From Caldifarciminota bacterium (GTDB taxonomy: Bacteria; Hydrothermota; Tepidihabitantia; Tepidihabitantales; Tepidihabitantaceae): a stretch of 17,601 nucleotides of DNA. The stretch is taken from NCBI GenBank assembly GCA_011049385.1, contig DSBX01000005.1, positions 1 through 17,601 of the forward strand, in the 5' to 3' direction. Position numbers and translations under genes: made by a program. Below, one piece after another: positions 1 to 8,127 of this stretch (position 1 is its first letter; the number at the start of each line of letters is the position of its first letter). The notes under the pieces were generated by a model. It did no database searches, was not told the DNA's origin, and saw only the letters and a list, made by a program, of their open reading frames with translations.

Positions 1-2
1 AG

Positions 3-2024
3 GTGGACGTGCGTCGGCCCGATACCATCGTCGTCAAGGTCGAGGACGGGGTGCTCGTGAGCATTGAAGACAATGAGTACGACTTCTTCCTGCCCGGCTC
101 CGGCATTCTCATCTGGCACGTTGACGAAAACGTGATTGCCGAGTACGGCCCGTACAACGCCATCAACATCTTCCCGGAACGCAAGGGCGTGGACCTGAAA
201 GAGGCGGACGGCATCCAGGACTTCGATGTGCCCTGGTGGGAGTCGTGGGCCCCGGACTATGAAATCTACGGCTCGCCCTTCGACCCGTTCTTCAAGGGCG
301 GATACAACGACGAACTCAGCATTGACACCCGGCCCAACTCCGACGCGCATACCGGCAAGTCGTTCGTCCGGGTCACCCTGCTCGGAGCCACGGACACGAC
401 CGACCGGCTCAAGGACACCATCATCCCGATCCGCATCGGCTGGGACCTCTACCAGCAGGGATTCCCGGTCAGCAACTCGACCGCGCCGCTCCGGTCGGCG
501 TTCGCGGTTGACCTGAACGGCAACGGCTATCTCGAGGTCATCGTGATGGACACGACCGGGCGCATCAGCGCCTGGCGTCACGACGGCACCGGCTACCGTT
601 TTCCCAACGGCCTCTTCGCCCAACTCGGCACCAGCACCGCTGGCGACGTTGCGATTGCCGACTGGACCGGTGATGGTCGCCCGGAAGTCGCGGCACCGGG
701 CAACGACGGCACGGTCCGGGTGTTCGCCAATGACGGCACCAGCCTGGGAATGCTGCGCACCGGTGACCGCATCGTCGCGGCCCCGGTCATGGCCGATATC
801 ACCGGCGACGGCAGGCGTGAAATCATCGTCGGCTCGACCGATATGCGGCTCCACGCCTGGAGCGCCGACTTCGAACCGGTACCGGGCTTCCCGGTCGCGC
901 TGGGCGCGGAAATCCGCGCCGCGGTCGCGGTGACCGACACCGTCAACCCCCGGATAGTCTGCCTCGCCGCCGACGGCAGGCTGTTCCTGCTGAACGCCGA
1001 CGGTTCGACCGCCCCCGGCTTCCCGCTGACGCTGAGCAACGTCCCGTTCTACAACACCGCTCAACCGGTGGTCTGCGACCTCAACCGTGACGGCAAGCGC
1101 GAAATCGCGGTGATTGCCGCCGACGAGTACCATAACCGCCTGTTCGTCGTATCACTCGAGGGCGAAGTCCTGCACCGCTCCGCGGAACGAATCAGCCAGC
1201 CCTTCATCGGCCTGCCCGCGGTCGCGGACGTAAGCGGCGACGGCTATCCCAACGTCCTGGCCGCGTCGAAGAACGAGATATTCGGTTTCAACCGCAATGC
1301 GACGCTGGTCGGGAACTACCCCTTCCGCCAGGACTCGACCTACCGGGTCAGCGAGCTTGTCGGCAACTGGATAGTCACCTATGACGTCTACTTCGAGTAC
1401 CTGTCCTCCCCGGCCGTCGCGGACGTAAGCGGCGATGGCCGCCCGGAAATCATCATCGGCGCCCCGCACTACGGGGTGCTCGGATTCGACAGCCGCGCCG
1501 GCGACACCGCCCGGTTCTTCCCGCTGTTGACCTCGGCCCCGGTCTCGGCCGTGCCGCTGGTCGCGGACCTGGACGGCGACGGTGACGTCGAACTCATCGT
1601 CGGGAGCGACGACGGCGTCCTGCACGCCTGGGACCTGCCCGGACCGGCCGCCGGCATCGCCTGGGCCTGCGCGTACCACGACCCGGCTCACACCGGCCTC
1701 GTGCCGGAAGGCAAGCTTCCGCCGCTCGGACCTGCTGACGGCTCGACGGTAGGCTCCTTCTTCGTCTACCCGAACCCGGCCGGCCTCAACACGACCGTCC
1801 GCTACCGGCTCGGGACCGGTGTCCGGGACGTCCGACTCCGGCTCTTCGACATGGCCGGGGAACCGGCCGGCCCGGTCTTAGCGGGCACGAAGGATGCGGA
1901 AACGGACAACGAAGTGATCCTGAACCTGCGTGACTACGCGCCCGGTCTGTATCTCGTCAAGCTCGAAGCTGTCACTGACAACGGCACGCAGACCCGGTTC
2001 ACCCGGCTGGCGATTGTGCGATGA
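3..2024 (+). CDS. M6-family secreted metalloprotease, C-terminal part with FG-GAP repeats and sorting tail (5' partial)
   Basis: This is the 3' part of a secreted peptidase gene; the reading frame is open to the left edge and the GTG at position 3 is probably an internal Val codon. Residues 31-70 (PGSGILIWHVDE, then KGVDLKEADG) match the C-terminal half of M6 (immune inhibitor A-like) peptidase domains. The zinc-binding HExxH would lie upstream, outside the window. Residues about 165-545 hold about eight FG-GAP/VCBS-like blades, seven with a Ca-binding-type loop such as DLNGNGYLE, DWTGDGRPE, DVSGDGRPE and DLDGDGDVE, so a beta-propeller is likely. The propeller closes with HDPAHTG (559-565). 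Residues about 586-673 (VYPNPAG, then APGLYLVKLEA) resemble a type A T9SS C-terminal sorting domain, implying export and surface anchoring or release. The stop overlaps the next start as ATGA, so translation is probably coupled. Peptidase activity is inferred from the family; no catalytic residue is visible. Confidence 0.85.
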   Translation: MDVRRPDTIVVKVEDGVLVSIEDNEYDFFLPGSGILIWHVDENVIAEYGPYNAINIFPERKGVDLKEADGIQDFDVPWWESWAPDYEIYGSPFDPFFKGGYNDELSIDTRPNSDAHTGKSFVRVTLLGATDTTDRLKDTIIPIRIGWDLYQQGFPVSNSTAPLRSAFAVDLNGNGYLEVIVMDTTGRISAWRHDGTGYRFPNGLFAQLGTSTAGDVAIADWTGDGRPEVAAPGNDGTVRVFANDGTSLGMLRTGDRIVAAPVMADITGDGRREIIVGSTDMRLHAWSADFEPVPGFPVALGAEIRAAVAVTDTVNPRIVCLAADGRLFLLNADGSTAPGFPLTLSNVPFYNTAQPVVCDLNRDGKREIAVIAADEYHNRLFVVSLEGEVLHRSAERISQPFIGLPAVADVSGDGYPNVLAASKNEIFGFNRNATLVGNYPFRQDSTYRVSELVGNWIVTYDVYFEYLSSPAVADVSGDGRPEIIIGAPHYGVLGFDSRAGDTARFFPLLTSAPVSAVPLVADLDGDGDVELIVGSDDGVLHAWDLPGPAAGIAWACAYHDPAHTGLVPEGKLPPLGPADGSTVGSFFVYPNPAGLNTTVRYRLGTGVRDVRLRLFDMAGEPAGPVLAGTKDAETDNEVILNLRDYAPGLYLVKLEAVTDNGTQTRFTRLAIVR

Positions 2025-4780
2025 CCTCCGGCTTCGGCCGCCGGGCGACATTCGTCCTGCTGTTCAGCACCGCGGTCAACGCCCTGCCGGTGACCGCCGC
2101 AGGCGTTGACAGCCTCTTGCGGGAGCGGACTCCGTGGAATGCCCGCCCCCTGCCCGGAGAAGGCCGACCCGTCTTCCTTCGGTCGCAACGCGGCCGACCG
2201 CTGTCTTCATCTCCGGACTCGGTAATCCGTGATGACTTCGTCTGCAACGACGACGTCAGCGGCGGGTGCCGCCAATCCGTACCGGCAATCGCCCACGCCC
2301 CGGACGGCTCCTTCGTCATCGCCTGGTACGGCTTCACCGCCGGCGAGACCGACATCTGGTTCCAACGCTTCGACGCCGAAGGACGCCCCCTGGGCGAGAA
2401 CCGGATGGCCAATGGTGACAGCGCGATGCGCTGGCAGGGCGACCCGGCACTCGCGGTTGCCGCTGACGCCTCGTTCCTTGTCACGTGGGAGGACCGCTGG
2501 CAGGTGGGCGATTCGGATATCTTCGCCCGCCTCTTCTCCCCGGACGGGAACGAACTCGGTCCCGGCTTCCGGGTCAGCGACTCCGGCGTGCCGGGCGACC
2601 AGATGGTATCCGGTGCCTGGACTTCGCCGTCCGGCGTCACCCTTGTCGCCTGGGATGACCGGCGGCACGGCATCACCGGCGACATATTCGCCCGCTTCTT
2701 CGACCCGGACCTGGTGCCGCTCGACACGGGCTTCATGGTCAACGACGACGGCATCGGGGTCGGCAACCAGTACCAGCCTGTGGTTGCCGGCGATGACTCC
2801 GGCCGCTTCGTGGTCGCGTGGATGGACGGCCGGACCGGCAGTTGGAACGTCTTCGGCCAGCGGTTCGGCCCGGCCCGGGAGCGCCTCGGCCCGAACTTCC
2901 AGGTGACGGACAAGGACAGCTGGCAATGGTCTCCCGCGGTCGCGATGACCCGCACCGGCCGGTTCCTGGTAACCTGGGACGACCGACGTCAAGGAAGGTG
3001 GGACGTCTACGCCAGGGTCTACGACGCACAGGGCCAACCGGTCGGTGACGGGTTCCGGGTGCCGGACGACCCGGGCACCGCCGAGCATTCGGCCCCGGCC
3101 GCGGCGGCAAACGGATTCGACGAGTTCCTGGTCGTCTGGATTGACCGACGCGAAGGCTACGAGCAGATTCGCGGGCGGCGCTACGGACACGACGGCGGAG
3201 CTCTCGGCGCCGGTTTCGTGGTCAGCGAGGCAATCCCGGCCCCGGCCGGCCGGGGCGCCCCGGCCGCTTCGGCCGCTCCCGACGGCGGCTACGCCGTCGC
3301 CTGGACCGACGGCCGCGACGGCCACCTCGACATCCACGCCCGCCTGCTCGCCCGGGACGGCACTCCCCGGTCCGCGCCGTTTCGGGTCAACACCGACTCG
3401 GCCAGCTCGCTCCAGCGCGTCTCCTCTCTCGATATGTACGAGGATGGCCGGGTCTTCGTGGCCTGGGAAGACGAGCGGAACGGCCGCGCCGACATCCACT
3501 CGGCACTGCTCGCACCGGACGGCCGGCCGCTCGCGGCCAACCTCCGGCTCAATGATGACCCCGCCGGTGTCAACCCGCAGTACTACGCCGCGGTGGCGGC
3601 CGGCCGGACACGGGCGCTCGCAACCTGGACCGACGGCCGCGACGGGTTCAACATCTACGGCCAGTTCCTCGACAGCGCCGGCCAGCCGGCGGGCGCGAAC
3701 TTCATGGTCAACGAGGCCGCGGGCGGCCACCGCTGGTACTCGTACGCGGCGATGGATGACGCCGACCGGGCTTTCGTCGTCTGGCGCGATACCCGGGACG
3801 GCGGATACCGCGTCTTCGGAAGAATGTTCGAACCCGACGGCCGGCCGGCAGGCGCGAGCTTCCGCGTCGGCGACGCGGACACGCAGGAGCTGTATGCCAG
3901 CATCGCGGCCAACAGCCGGGGCCGCTTCCTGGTGAGCTGGATGGACTACCGTGATGGGCGTCGGCCCGACATCTACGCCCAGCTCTACGACTCGACCGGC
4001 GCGAAAGTCGGCGTCAACTTCCGGGTCAATGACGACACCGCGAACAGCTACCACGGCTACCCCTCGTGCGCGGTCGCGGCAGACGGCGGCTTCGCCATCG
4101 CCTGGGAGGATACGCGGAACGACAACTACGACGTCTGCCTGCAATGGTACGACGCCGACCGCAACCCCTTGGGCGCCAATGTCCGGGTCAACGACGGCCC
4201 ACCTGACGCCTATGCCTACTCGCCTTCCTGCGCCTTCGACCGGCAGGGCCGACTGGTGGTGCTCTTCAATGACGAACGCGACCAGCCCCGCAACCCGCAG
4301 GTGTTCGCCCAGCGCTATCGGCCGGACCGAAGCCGCATCAGCGGCAACCAGAGGCTGAACCGGCCCAACGCGGCCCCTCGCAACCACCACTGGACGGTCG
4401 GACGCAGTATCGCCGCCAGCGACGAGGTGATCGCCGCGACCTGGACCGGCAACCGACGACTCCAGGGCTGGGATATCTACGCCAAGCTCACCGACTGGAA
4501 CCTGGTCGGGCTGGCGGAGCGGCCAGTGCCGGTGCCGCGCCGGCTGGTGGAAGTCCGCCCGACGGTCGCAGGTTCCGGGCGGTTCGTGGTATCGTCCCCG
4601 ACCCCGGACTCCGACCGAACGTTGCGGGTTCTCGACAAGACCGGCCGGGTCGTGTACCGCGACGACCGACCGGCATCCCGCTTCGAGCTGGACCTGGGTG
4701 GTCGTCCCGGCGGAGTCTACTTTCTTGAACTCCGGTCGCACACCGGAACCGCCGGCACGGCTAAGCTGGTCATACCCTAA
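2021..4780 (+). CDS. Secreted 14-repeat beta-propeller-like protein with sorting tail
   Basis: The protein has 919 residues, and its ATG overlaps the stop of the protease gene (ATGA). Residues 1-28 look like a signal peptide, with basic RR followed by ATFVLLFSTAVNALPVTAA. From about residue 89 to 830 I count 14 tandem units of 52-56 residues. Each follows the pattern PAxAxxxDGxFxVAWxDxRxG, then DIxARxxDxxGxPxGxxFxVN. Examples are VAWTDGRDGHLDIHARLL and ATWTDGRDGFNIYGQFL. Fourteen units of beta-rich sequence would fit two seven-bladed propellers, but this is inference. Residues about 844-919 (TLRVLDKTGRVVY, then GGVYFLELRS) resemble a T9SS-type sorting domain, so the protein is probably surface-attached or released. 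I see no enzyme motif. Binding or adhesion is possible, and a partnership with the upstream protease is suggested only by gene coupling. Confidence 0.85.
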   Translation: MTSGFGRRATFVLLFSTAVNALPVTAAGVDSLLRERTPWNARPLPGEGRPVFLRSQRGRPLSSSPDSVIRDDFVCNDDVSGGCRQSVPAIAHAPDGSFVIAWYGFTAGETDIWFQRFDAEGRPLGENRMANGDSAMRWQGDPALAVAADASFLVTWEDRWQVGDSDIFARLFSPDGNELGPGFRVSDSGVPGDQMVSGAWTSPSGVTLVAWDDRRHGITGDIFARFFDPDLVPLDTGFMVNDDGIGVGNQYQPVVAGDDSGRFVVAWMDGRTGSWNVFGQRFGPARERLGPNFQVTDKDSWQWSPAVAMTRTGRFLVTWDDRRQGRWDVYARVYDAQGQPVGDGFRVPDDPGTAEHSAPAAAANGFDEFLVVWIDRREGYEQIRGRRYGHDGGALGAGFVVSEAIPAPAGRGAPAASAAPDGGYAVAWTDGRDGHLDIHARLLARDGTPRSAPFRVNTDSASSLQRVSSLDMYEDGRVFVAWEDERNGRADIHSALLAPDGRPLAANLRLNDDPAGVNPQYYAAVAAGRTRALATWTDGRDGFNIYGQFLDSAGQPAGANFMVNEAAGGHRWYSYAAMDDADRAFVVWRDTRDGGYRVFGRMFEPDGRPAGASFRVGDADTQELYASIAANSRGRFLVSWMDYRDGRRPDIYAQLYDSTGAKVGVNFRVNDDTANSYHGYPSCAVAADGGFAIAWEDTRNDNYDVCLQWYDADRNPLGANVRVNDGPPDAYAYSPSCAFDRQGRLVVLFNDERDQPRNPQVFAQRYRPDRSRISGNQRLNRPNAAPRNHHWTVGRSIAASDEVIAATWTGNRRLQGWDIYAKLTDWNLVGLAERPVPVPRRLVEVRPTVAGSGRFVVSSPTPDSDRTLRVLDKTGRVVYRDDRPASRFELDLGGRPGGVYFLELRSHTGTAGTAKLVIP

Positions 4781-4784
4781 GGAG
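4779..4784 (+). promoter_or_regulatory. Strong Shine-Dalgarno overlapping the upstream stop codon
   Basis: AAGGAG uses the last two bases of the TAA stop of the repeat-protein gene and lies 5 bases before the ATG at 4790. It fixes that start and shows the membrane-protein gene belongs to the same transcript. Confidence 0.75.
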
Positions 4785-4789
4785 AGAAG

Positions 4790-5446
4790 ATGAAAAGAAC
4801 GACTCTTGCCATACTGGCCCTGTTGCTCTTCGGACCGTCCGCATCCGCGCGGGTCCACCGCGGCATTGCCGTCCTGTCCTCGACCGCACTGCCCGGCTCG
4901 GGCCAGTACCTGCTCGGCAGTCGGGCCCGCGGAGAAGCGCTGATGTGGATTGACGGTGCTGTCGCGCTCACCTGGCTGGCGCTATCCTGGTATGGGACCA
5001 ATCGCGAGACCGACGCCCGCCTCCGCGCCGTGCGCGACGCGGGTGCCGACCCCGCCTTCTCCGATATCAGGTATTATCGCGCCCTCGAGCGGTACGACAA
5101 CATCGAACGGCAGGAAGAGGACCTGCGCCGTGAAGCCCGCAGTCGCCATCCCGGTGACCCGGAGGCCCAACACCTCTACTTCGAAGAGCGGCGCTTCCCG
5201 GCCGCGGCCGGCTGGGACTGGAGTTCCGACTCGGCCCGGTTCGACTACTGGCGCATCCGGAAGCAGGCGCGTGCGGCCTCGCTCAACGCCGGCTTTGCGG
5301 CCGGCGGCCTCCTGCTCGGCCGCATCGTGAGCATTGTTGACTGTGCCTTCTTCGCCGGAGCCGGTCCCGGCTCATCCCGGGCCGGACGGCTTGAAGCCGG
5401 CACCGGCGAACGTCTCGGCAGCGTCGAGCTACGCTACCGGTTCTGA
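4790..5446 (+). CDS. Small membrane protein of unknown function (DUF5683-like pattern)
   Basis: The protein has 218 residues. Residues 1-20 form a signal peptide ending in SASA before Arg21. The motif ALPGSGQYLLGSRARGEALM (33-52), followed by a hydrophobic helix (about 50-68), recalls the PGxGQ...G...G pattern of DUF5683-like membrane proteins common in Bacteroidetes and related phyla. The middle (about 70-160) is charged and Arg/Glu-rich, with a possible helical stretch around YDNIERQEEDLRREARSR. A second hydrophobic segment follows at about 167-190, including LGRIVSIVDCAFFAGA. The C-terminus ends ELRYRF; a terminal aromatic residue is usual in outer-membrane proteins, but the rest does not look like a full beta-barrel. 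The gene follows two exported-protein genes closely, so an envelope role is plausible. I do not recognise a specific function. Confidence 0.75.
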   Translation: MKRTTLAILALLLFGPSASARVHRGIAVLSSTALPGSGQYLLGSRARGEALMWIDGAVALTWLALSWYGTNRETDARLRAVRDAGADPAFSDIRYYRALERYDNIERQEEDLRREARSRHPGDPEAQHLYFEERRFPAAAGWDWSSDSARFDYWRIRKQARAASLNAGFAAGGLLLGRIVSIVDCAFFAGAGPGSSRAGRLEAGTGERLGSVELRYRF

Positions 5447-5473
5447 ACGAACCGGAACGCCACCGGACACCGT

Positions 5474-7090
5474 ATGCCGGCGCCCGCCAGGACGGTCACC
5501 AGCGACTACTTGGTAATCGGCTCGGGCATAGCCGGGCTCTGGTTTGCCCATCGCCTGAGCGATGCCGGCCGGGTAATGGTCGTGACGAAGAAGACGGACG
5601 TCGAATCGGCAACCAACTACGCCCAAGGCGGCATCGCCGCGGCCTTTGCCCCGGACGACTCGCCGGCCCGACACTGCGCGGATACTCTGCAGGCGGGCGC
5701 AGGGCTCGCCCGCCCCGAAATCGTTGACATCGTCACCGAGGCCGGGCCGCCGCTGGTACGGGAACTGGCCAGGGTCGGCGTCGCCTTCAGCACCTTCCAC
5801 GACACGCAGGGCCGCGAGCACTTCGAGCTCGGCCTCGAAGGCGGCCACCACCGCCGTCGCATCGTCCACGCGGCGGACCACACCGGGCTTGAAATCGAAC
5901 GCGGGCTGATAGCAGCGGTTCGGTCCCGTCCCCAGGCTTCGTTCAGCGAAGACGTGCTGGCACTCGACCTGCTGCTGGACACGGAAGGGCGTTGCGTCGG
6001 GTCACTCGCGCTCGACACGGTAACCGGTGAGTCGGTCGAATTCCGCGCCCGGGTGACTCTCCTTGCGGCGGGCGGCATCGGGCAGGTCTACCCGCAAACG
6101 ACCAACCCGCCGATTGCCACCGGCGACGGCATCGCCATGGCCTGGCGGGCCGGCGCGCGCATCGCCAATATGGAATTCATCCAGTTCCACCCCACTTCGC
6201 TGTACGGCCACGACGTGGGCGGCCGGGCCTTTCTCATCTCCGAGGCGGTCCGGGGGGAAGGTGCGGTCCTGCGGACTCTCGACGGGCGGACTTTCATGGA
6301 GCGCTACCATCCGGACGCGTCGCTGGCCCCGCGCGACGTCGTTGCGCGGGCGATACAGTCGGAGATGAAGCGGCACGGCGACGCACACGTTCTTCTCGAC
6401 GCAACGGTAATCGCCCCGGAGCGTATCAGACAGCGGTTCCCGACCATCTACCGCCAGTGCTTCGAACTGGGCATTGACATGACCCGCGAGCCCCTGCCGG
6501 TCGTGCCCGCGGCCCATTACGTCTGCGGCGGTATCGCGGTCAACACCTGCGGCGAGACCTCGGTGCCGGGCCTGCTCGCCGCGGGTGAGTGCGCCTGCAC
6601 CGGACTGCACGGAGCCAATCGCCTCGCCTCCAACTCCCTGCTCGAAGCTCTCGTCTTCGCCGACCGGGCCGCGCGGAAGGCGCGCGACCTGGAACTCAAG
6701 ACCGGCGCTTCGCAGTCCGCAATCCGCGACGTGACCGGCCTCCGCTTCCCGGCCGTCGAGTCTCCCGCCGACCTGGTCGATAGAATCCGCCTGCTGATGT
6801 GGCAGGAAGGCGGCATCGTCCGAACCGACAGGGGACTCGCCCGCGCCGACAAGGAACTGGCCGCGCTCGACCAGGGTCCGCCCGGCCCGGGTCAGACGGC
6901 TACCCCGGAAGAATGTGAGGCTCACAACCTGCTCACCGTTGCCCGGCTGATAGTCGCCTCGGCACGCCGGCGCCCGGAATCCCGCGGCCTGCACTACAAC
7001 GAGGACCACCCGAACCCGGACATCCGCTTCGCGCGAGACACGGTTCTCAGTCGGAAAAGGCGTAGCCTGTGCTCCTGCATACCGCAATGA
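5474..7090 (+). CDS. nadB: L-aspartate oxidase (NadB)
   Basis: This FAD enzyme oxidises L-aspartate to iminoaspartate, the first step of de novo NAD synthesis. Its product goes to quinolinate synthase NadA, which is not in this window. The 538-residue length is normal. The N-terminal dinucleotide fold is VIGSGIAG (14-21), followed by NYAQGGIAAAF (48-58). Residues matching the known E. coli active-site set are present: Glu122 in LGLEGGHH, His239 in QFHPTSLY, Arg287 in APRDVV, His348 in AAHYVCGG and Arg383 in GANRLASNS. The substrate-capping region ISEAVRGEGA is intact, so it reads as NadB and not a succinate dehydrogenase or fumarate reductase flavoprotein. The gene starts 27 bp after the membrane-protein gene, with no clear ribosome-binding site, and its stop overlaps the recombinase ATG. 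nadC lies in the opposing operon about 2 kb away. Confidence 0.95.
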   Translation: MPAPARTVTSDYLVIGSGIAGLWFAHRLSDAGRVMVVTKKTDVESATNYAQGGIAAAFAPDDSPARHCADTLQAGAGLARPEIVDIVTEAGPPLVRELARVGVAFSTFHDTQGREHFELGLEGGHHRRRIVHAADHTGLEIERGLIAAVRSRPQASFSEDVLALDLLLDTEGRCVGSLALDTVTGESVEFRARVTLLAAGGIGQVYPQTTNPPIATGDGIAMAWRAGARIANMEFIQFHPTSLYGHDVGGRAFLISEAVRGEGAVLRTLDGRTFMERYHPDASLAPRDVVARAIQSEMKRHGDAHVLLDATVIAPERIRQRFPTIYRQCFELGIDMTREPLPVVPAAHYVCGGIAVNTCGETSVPGLLAAGECACTGLHGANRLASNSLLEALVFADRAARKARDLELKTGASQSAIRDVTGLRFPAVESPADLVDRIRLLMWQEGGIVRTDRGLARADKELAALDQGPPGPGQTATPEECEAHNLLTVARLIVASARRRPESRGLHYNEDHPNPDIRFARDTVLSRKRRSLCSCIPQ

Positions 7091-8079
7091 TTGCCGCCGT
7101 GCCTCCCGGTCCGAAGACACCCGCCGGCGACCATCGGCGACCATCGGCGACTGCTTCTTCCGGCGACTTCCTCTCCTCCTTCACCGGCTACCTGCTCGTC
7201 GAGCGCTCACTCAACGTCGCTTCGGCCGCAAGCTACCTGTCCGATGTCCGGCAGTACCTGGCCGGCTCCGACATCAGCGACCCTGAATCGGCCGCCGCGC
7301 ATCTCACCGCGAAATCGGTCCAGAAGTGGCTGCGCGAGCTGTCGCACGCCGGACTGGCCGCAACCTCCCTGGCTCGGAAACTGGCGGCGGTGCGGGCCTT
7401 CGCTTCCTGGCTTGTCGAAAGCGGTCACCTGGCGGCCGACCCGATAGAACCGCTCAAGCCGCCAAGGTTGCCCCGGAAGCTCCCGGACATCCTTTCGGTC
7501 GCCGAAGTCGAGGCCCTGATCGCCGCCGCGGACCGGGGAAAGGACCGGGCCGGGTGCCTCCGCGCCCGGGCGATGCTCGAACTGCTCTACGGCGCGGGAC
7601 TGCGGGTTTCGGAACTGCTCTCGGTCGAGACCTCCAACCTCAACCTCGAAGAACGCTTCGTGCGCATTGTCGGCAAGCGCGACCGGGAACGGATTGTGCC
7701 CGTCGGCACCAAGGCGGTTGGGGCGGTCCGGGCCTGGCTGATGGTGGGGCGGCCGGAAATGCTCGGGCCCTCGTCCGGCGGACGAAACAGCCCGCACCCT
7801 TCGCGCCGGCTCTTCGTCAACCGCCGGGGGGGACGTCTGTCCCGGATGAGCGCCTGGCAAATCGTCCGCAACTGTGCCGACGCCGCCGGCATCGGCAAGC
7901 ACATAACGCCCCATACCCTGCGCCATTCGTTCGCCACTCACCTGCTCGAAGGCGGTGCGGACCTGCGGGTCGTCCAGGAACTGCTCGGCCACGCCGACAT
8001 AGCAACGACACAGATTTACGTCCACGTGGACCGGGAATACGTGCGCGAAGTCTACCGCACCTTCCATCCCCGCCCGTAG
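7087..8079 (+). CDS. XerD/XerC-type tyrosine recombinase
   Basis: This is a site-specific recombinase of the type that resolves chromosome dimers at dif. The preferred start is the ATG at 7087, giving 330 residues and an ATGA overlap with the nadB stop; a GTG at 7069 would add six residues. Numbered from that GTG, residues 33-120 form the SAM-like N-terminal DNA-binding domain (FLSSFTGYLLVERSL, SYLSDVRQYL). The catalytic domain has the complete set: Arg179 (GAGLRVSELL), Lys203 (VGKRDRER), His282 and Arg285 (HTLRHSFATHLL), His308 (LLGHADIATTQ) and nucleophile Tyr317 (IYVHV). The motif GGRLSRMSAWQIV is closer to XerD than XerC, but I would not settle the paralogue. About 30 extra, poorly conserved N-terminal residues include a short DNA duplication. 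No att-like repeats or cargo surround it, so a housekeeping Xer is more likely than an integrase. Confidence 0.9.
   Translation: MIAAVPPGPKTPAGDHRRPSATASSGDFLSSFTGYLLVERSLNVASAASYLSDVRQYLAGSDISDPESAAAHLTAKSVQKWLRELSHAGLAATSLARKLAAVRAFASWLVESGHLAADPIEPLKPPRLPRKLPDILSVAEVEALIAAADRGKDRAGCLRARAMLELLYGAGLRVSELLSVETSNLNLEERFVRIVGKRDRERIVPVGTKAVGAVRAWLMVGRPEMLGPSSGGRNSPHPSRRLFVNRRGGRLSRMSAWQIVRNCADAAGIGKHITPHTLRHSFATHLLEGGADLRVVQELLGHADIATTQIYVHVDREYVREVYRTFHPRP
7131..7150. repeat. Short tandem duplication, 2 x 10 bp
   Basis: CCATCGGCGA occurs twice in direct tandem, preceded by the near-copy CCGCCGGCGA at 7121-7130. It lies in the poorly conserved N-terminal extension of the recombinase. It is 10 bp and not a multiple of three, so the two copies are read in different frames. 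It is probably a replication-slippage product without function. Confidence 0.6.
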
Positions 8080-8085
8080 AGAGAG

Positions 8086-8105
8086 CACCGCTCAAGGGCG
8101 CGGTG
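8086..8105. terminator. Possible hairpin between convergent operons
   Basis: The 48 bp between the recombinase stop and the purM stop contain CACCGC (8086-8091) and GCGGTG (8100-8105), a 6-bp stem with an 8-base loop. A second tight dyad, CGGTG T CACCG, follows at 8101-8111. There is no T-run on either strand, so this is at best a weak or Rho-assisted bidirectional terminator. Confidence 0.25.
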
Positions 8106-8127
8106 TCACCGTCCGCCCGACATCCGG

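Noticed and set aside
2207..4858. Very long open frame (883 codons) antisense to the 14-repeat gene
   Set aside because: It mirrors the repeat gene in a GC-rich region where antisense frames stay open through codon bias. The translation has no recognisable domain, while the plus-strand frame has a signal peptide, repeats and a sorting tail.
6002..7144. 380-codon minus-strand open frame opposite nadB
   Set aside because: nadB is fully supported by active-site residues; the antisense translation has no domain.
7087..8079. Tyrosine recombinase as the integrase of a mobile element
   Set aside because: It is translationally coupled to nadB, has the XerD-like motif layout, and has no flanking direct repeats, tRNA or cargo genes. 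A chromosomal Xer role is simpler.
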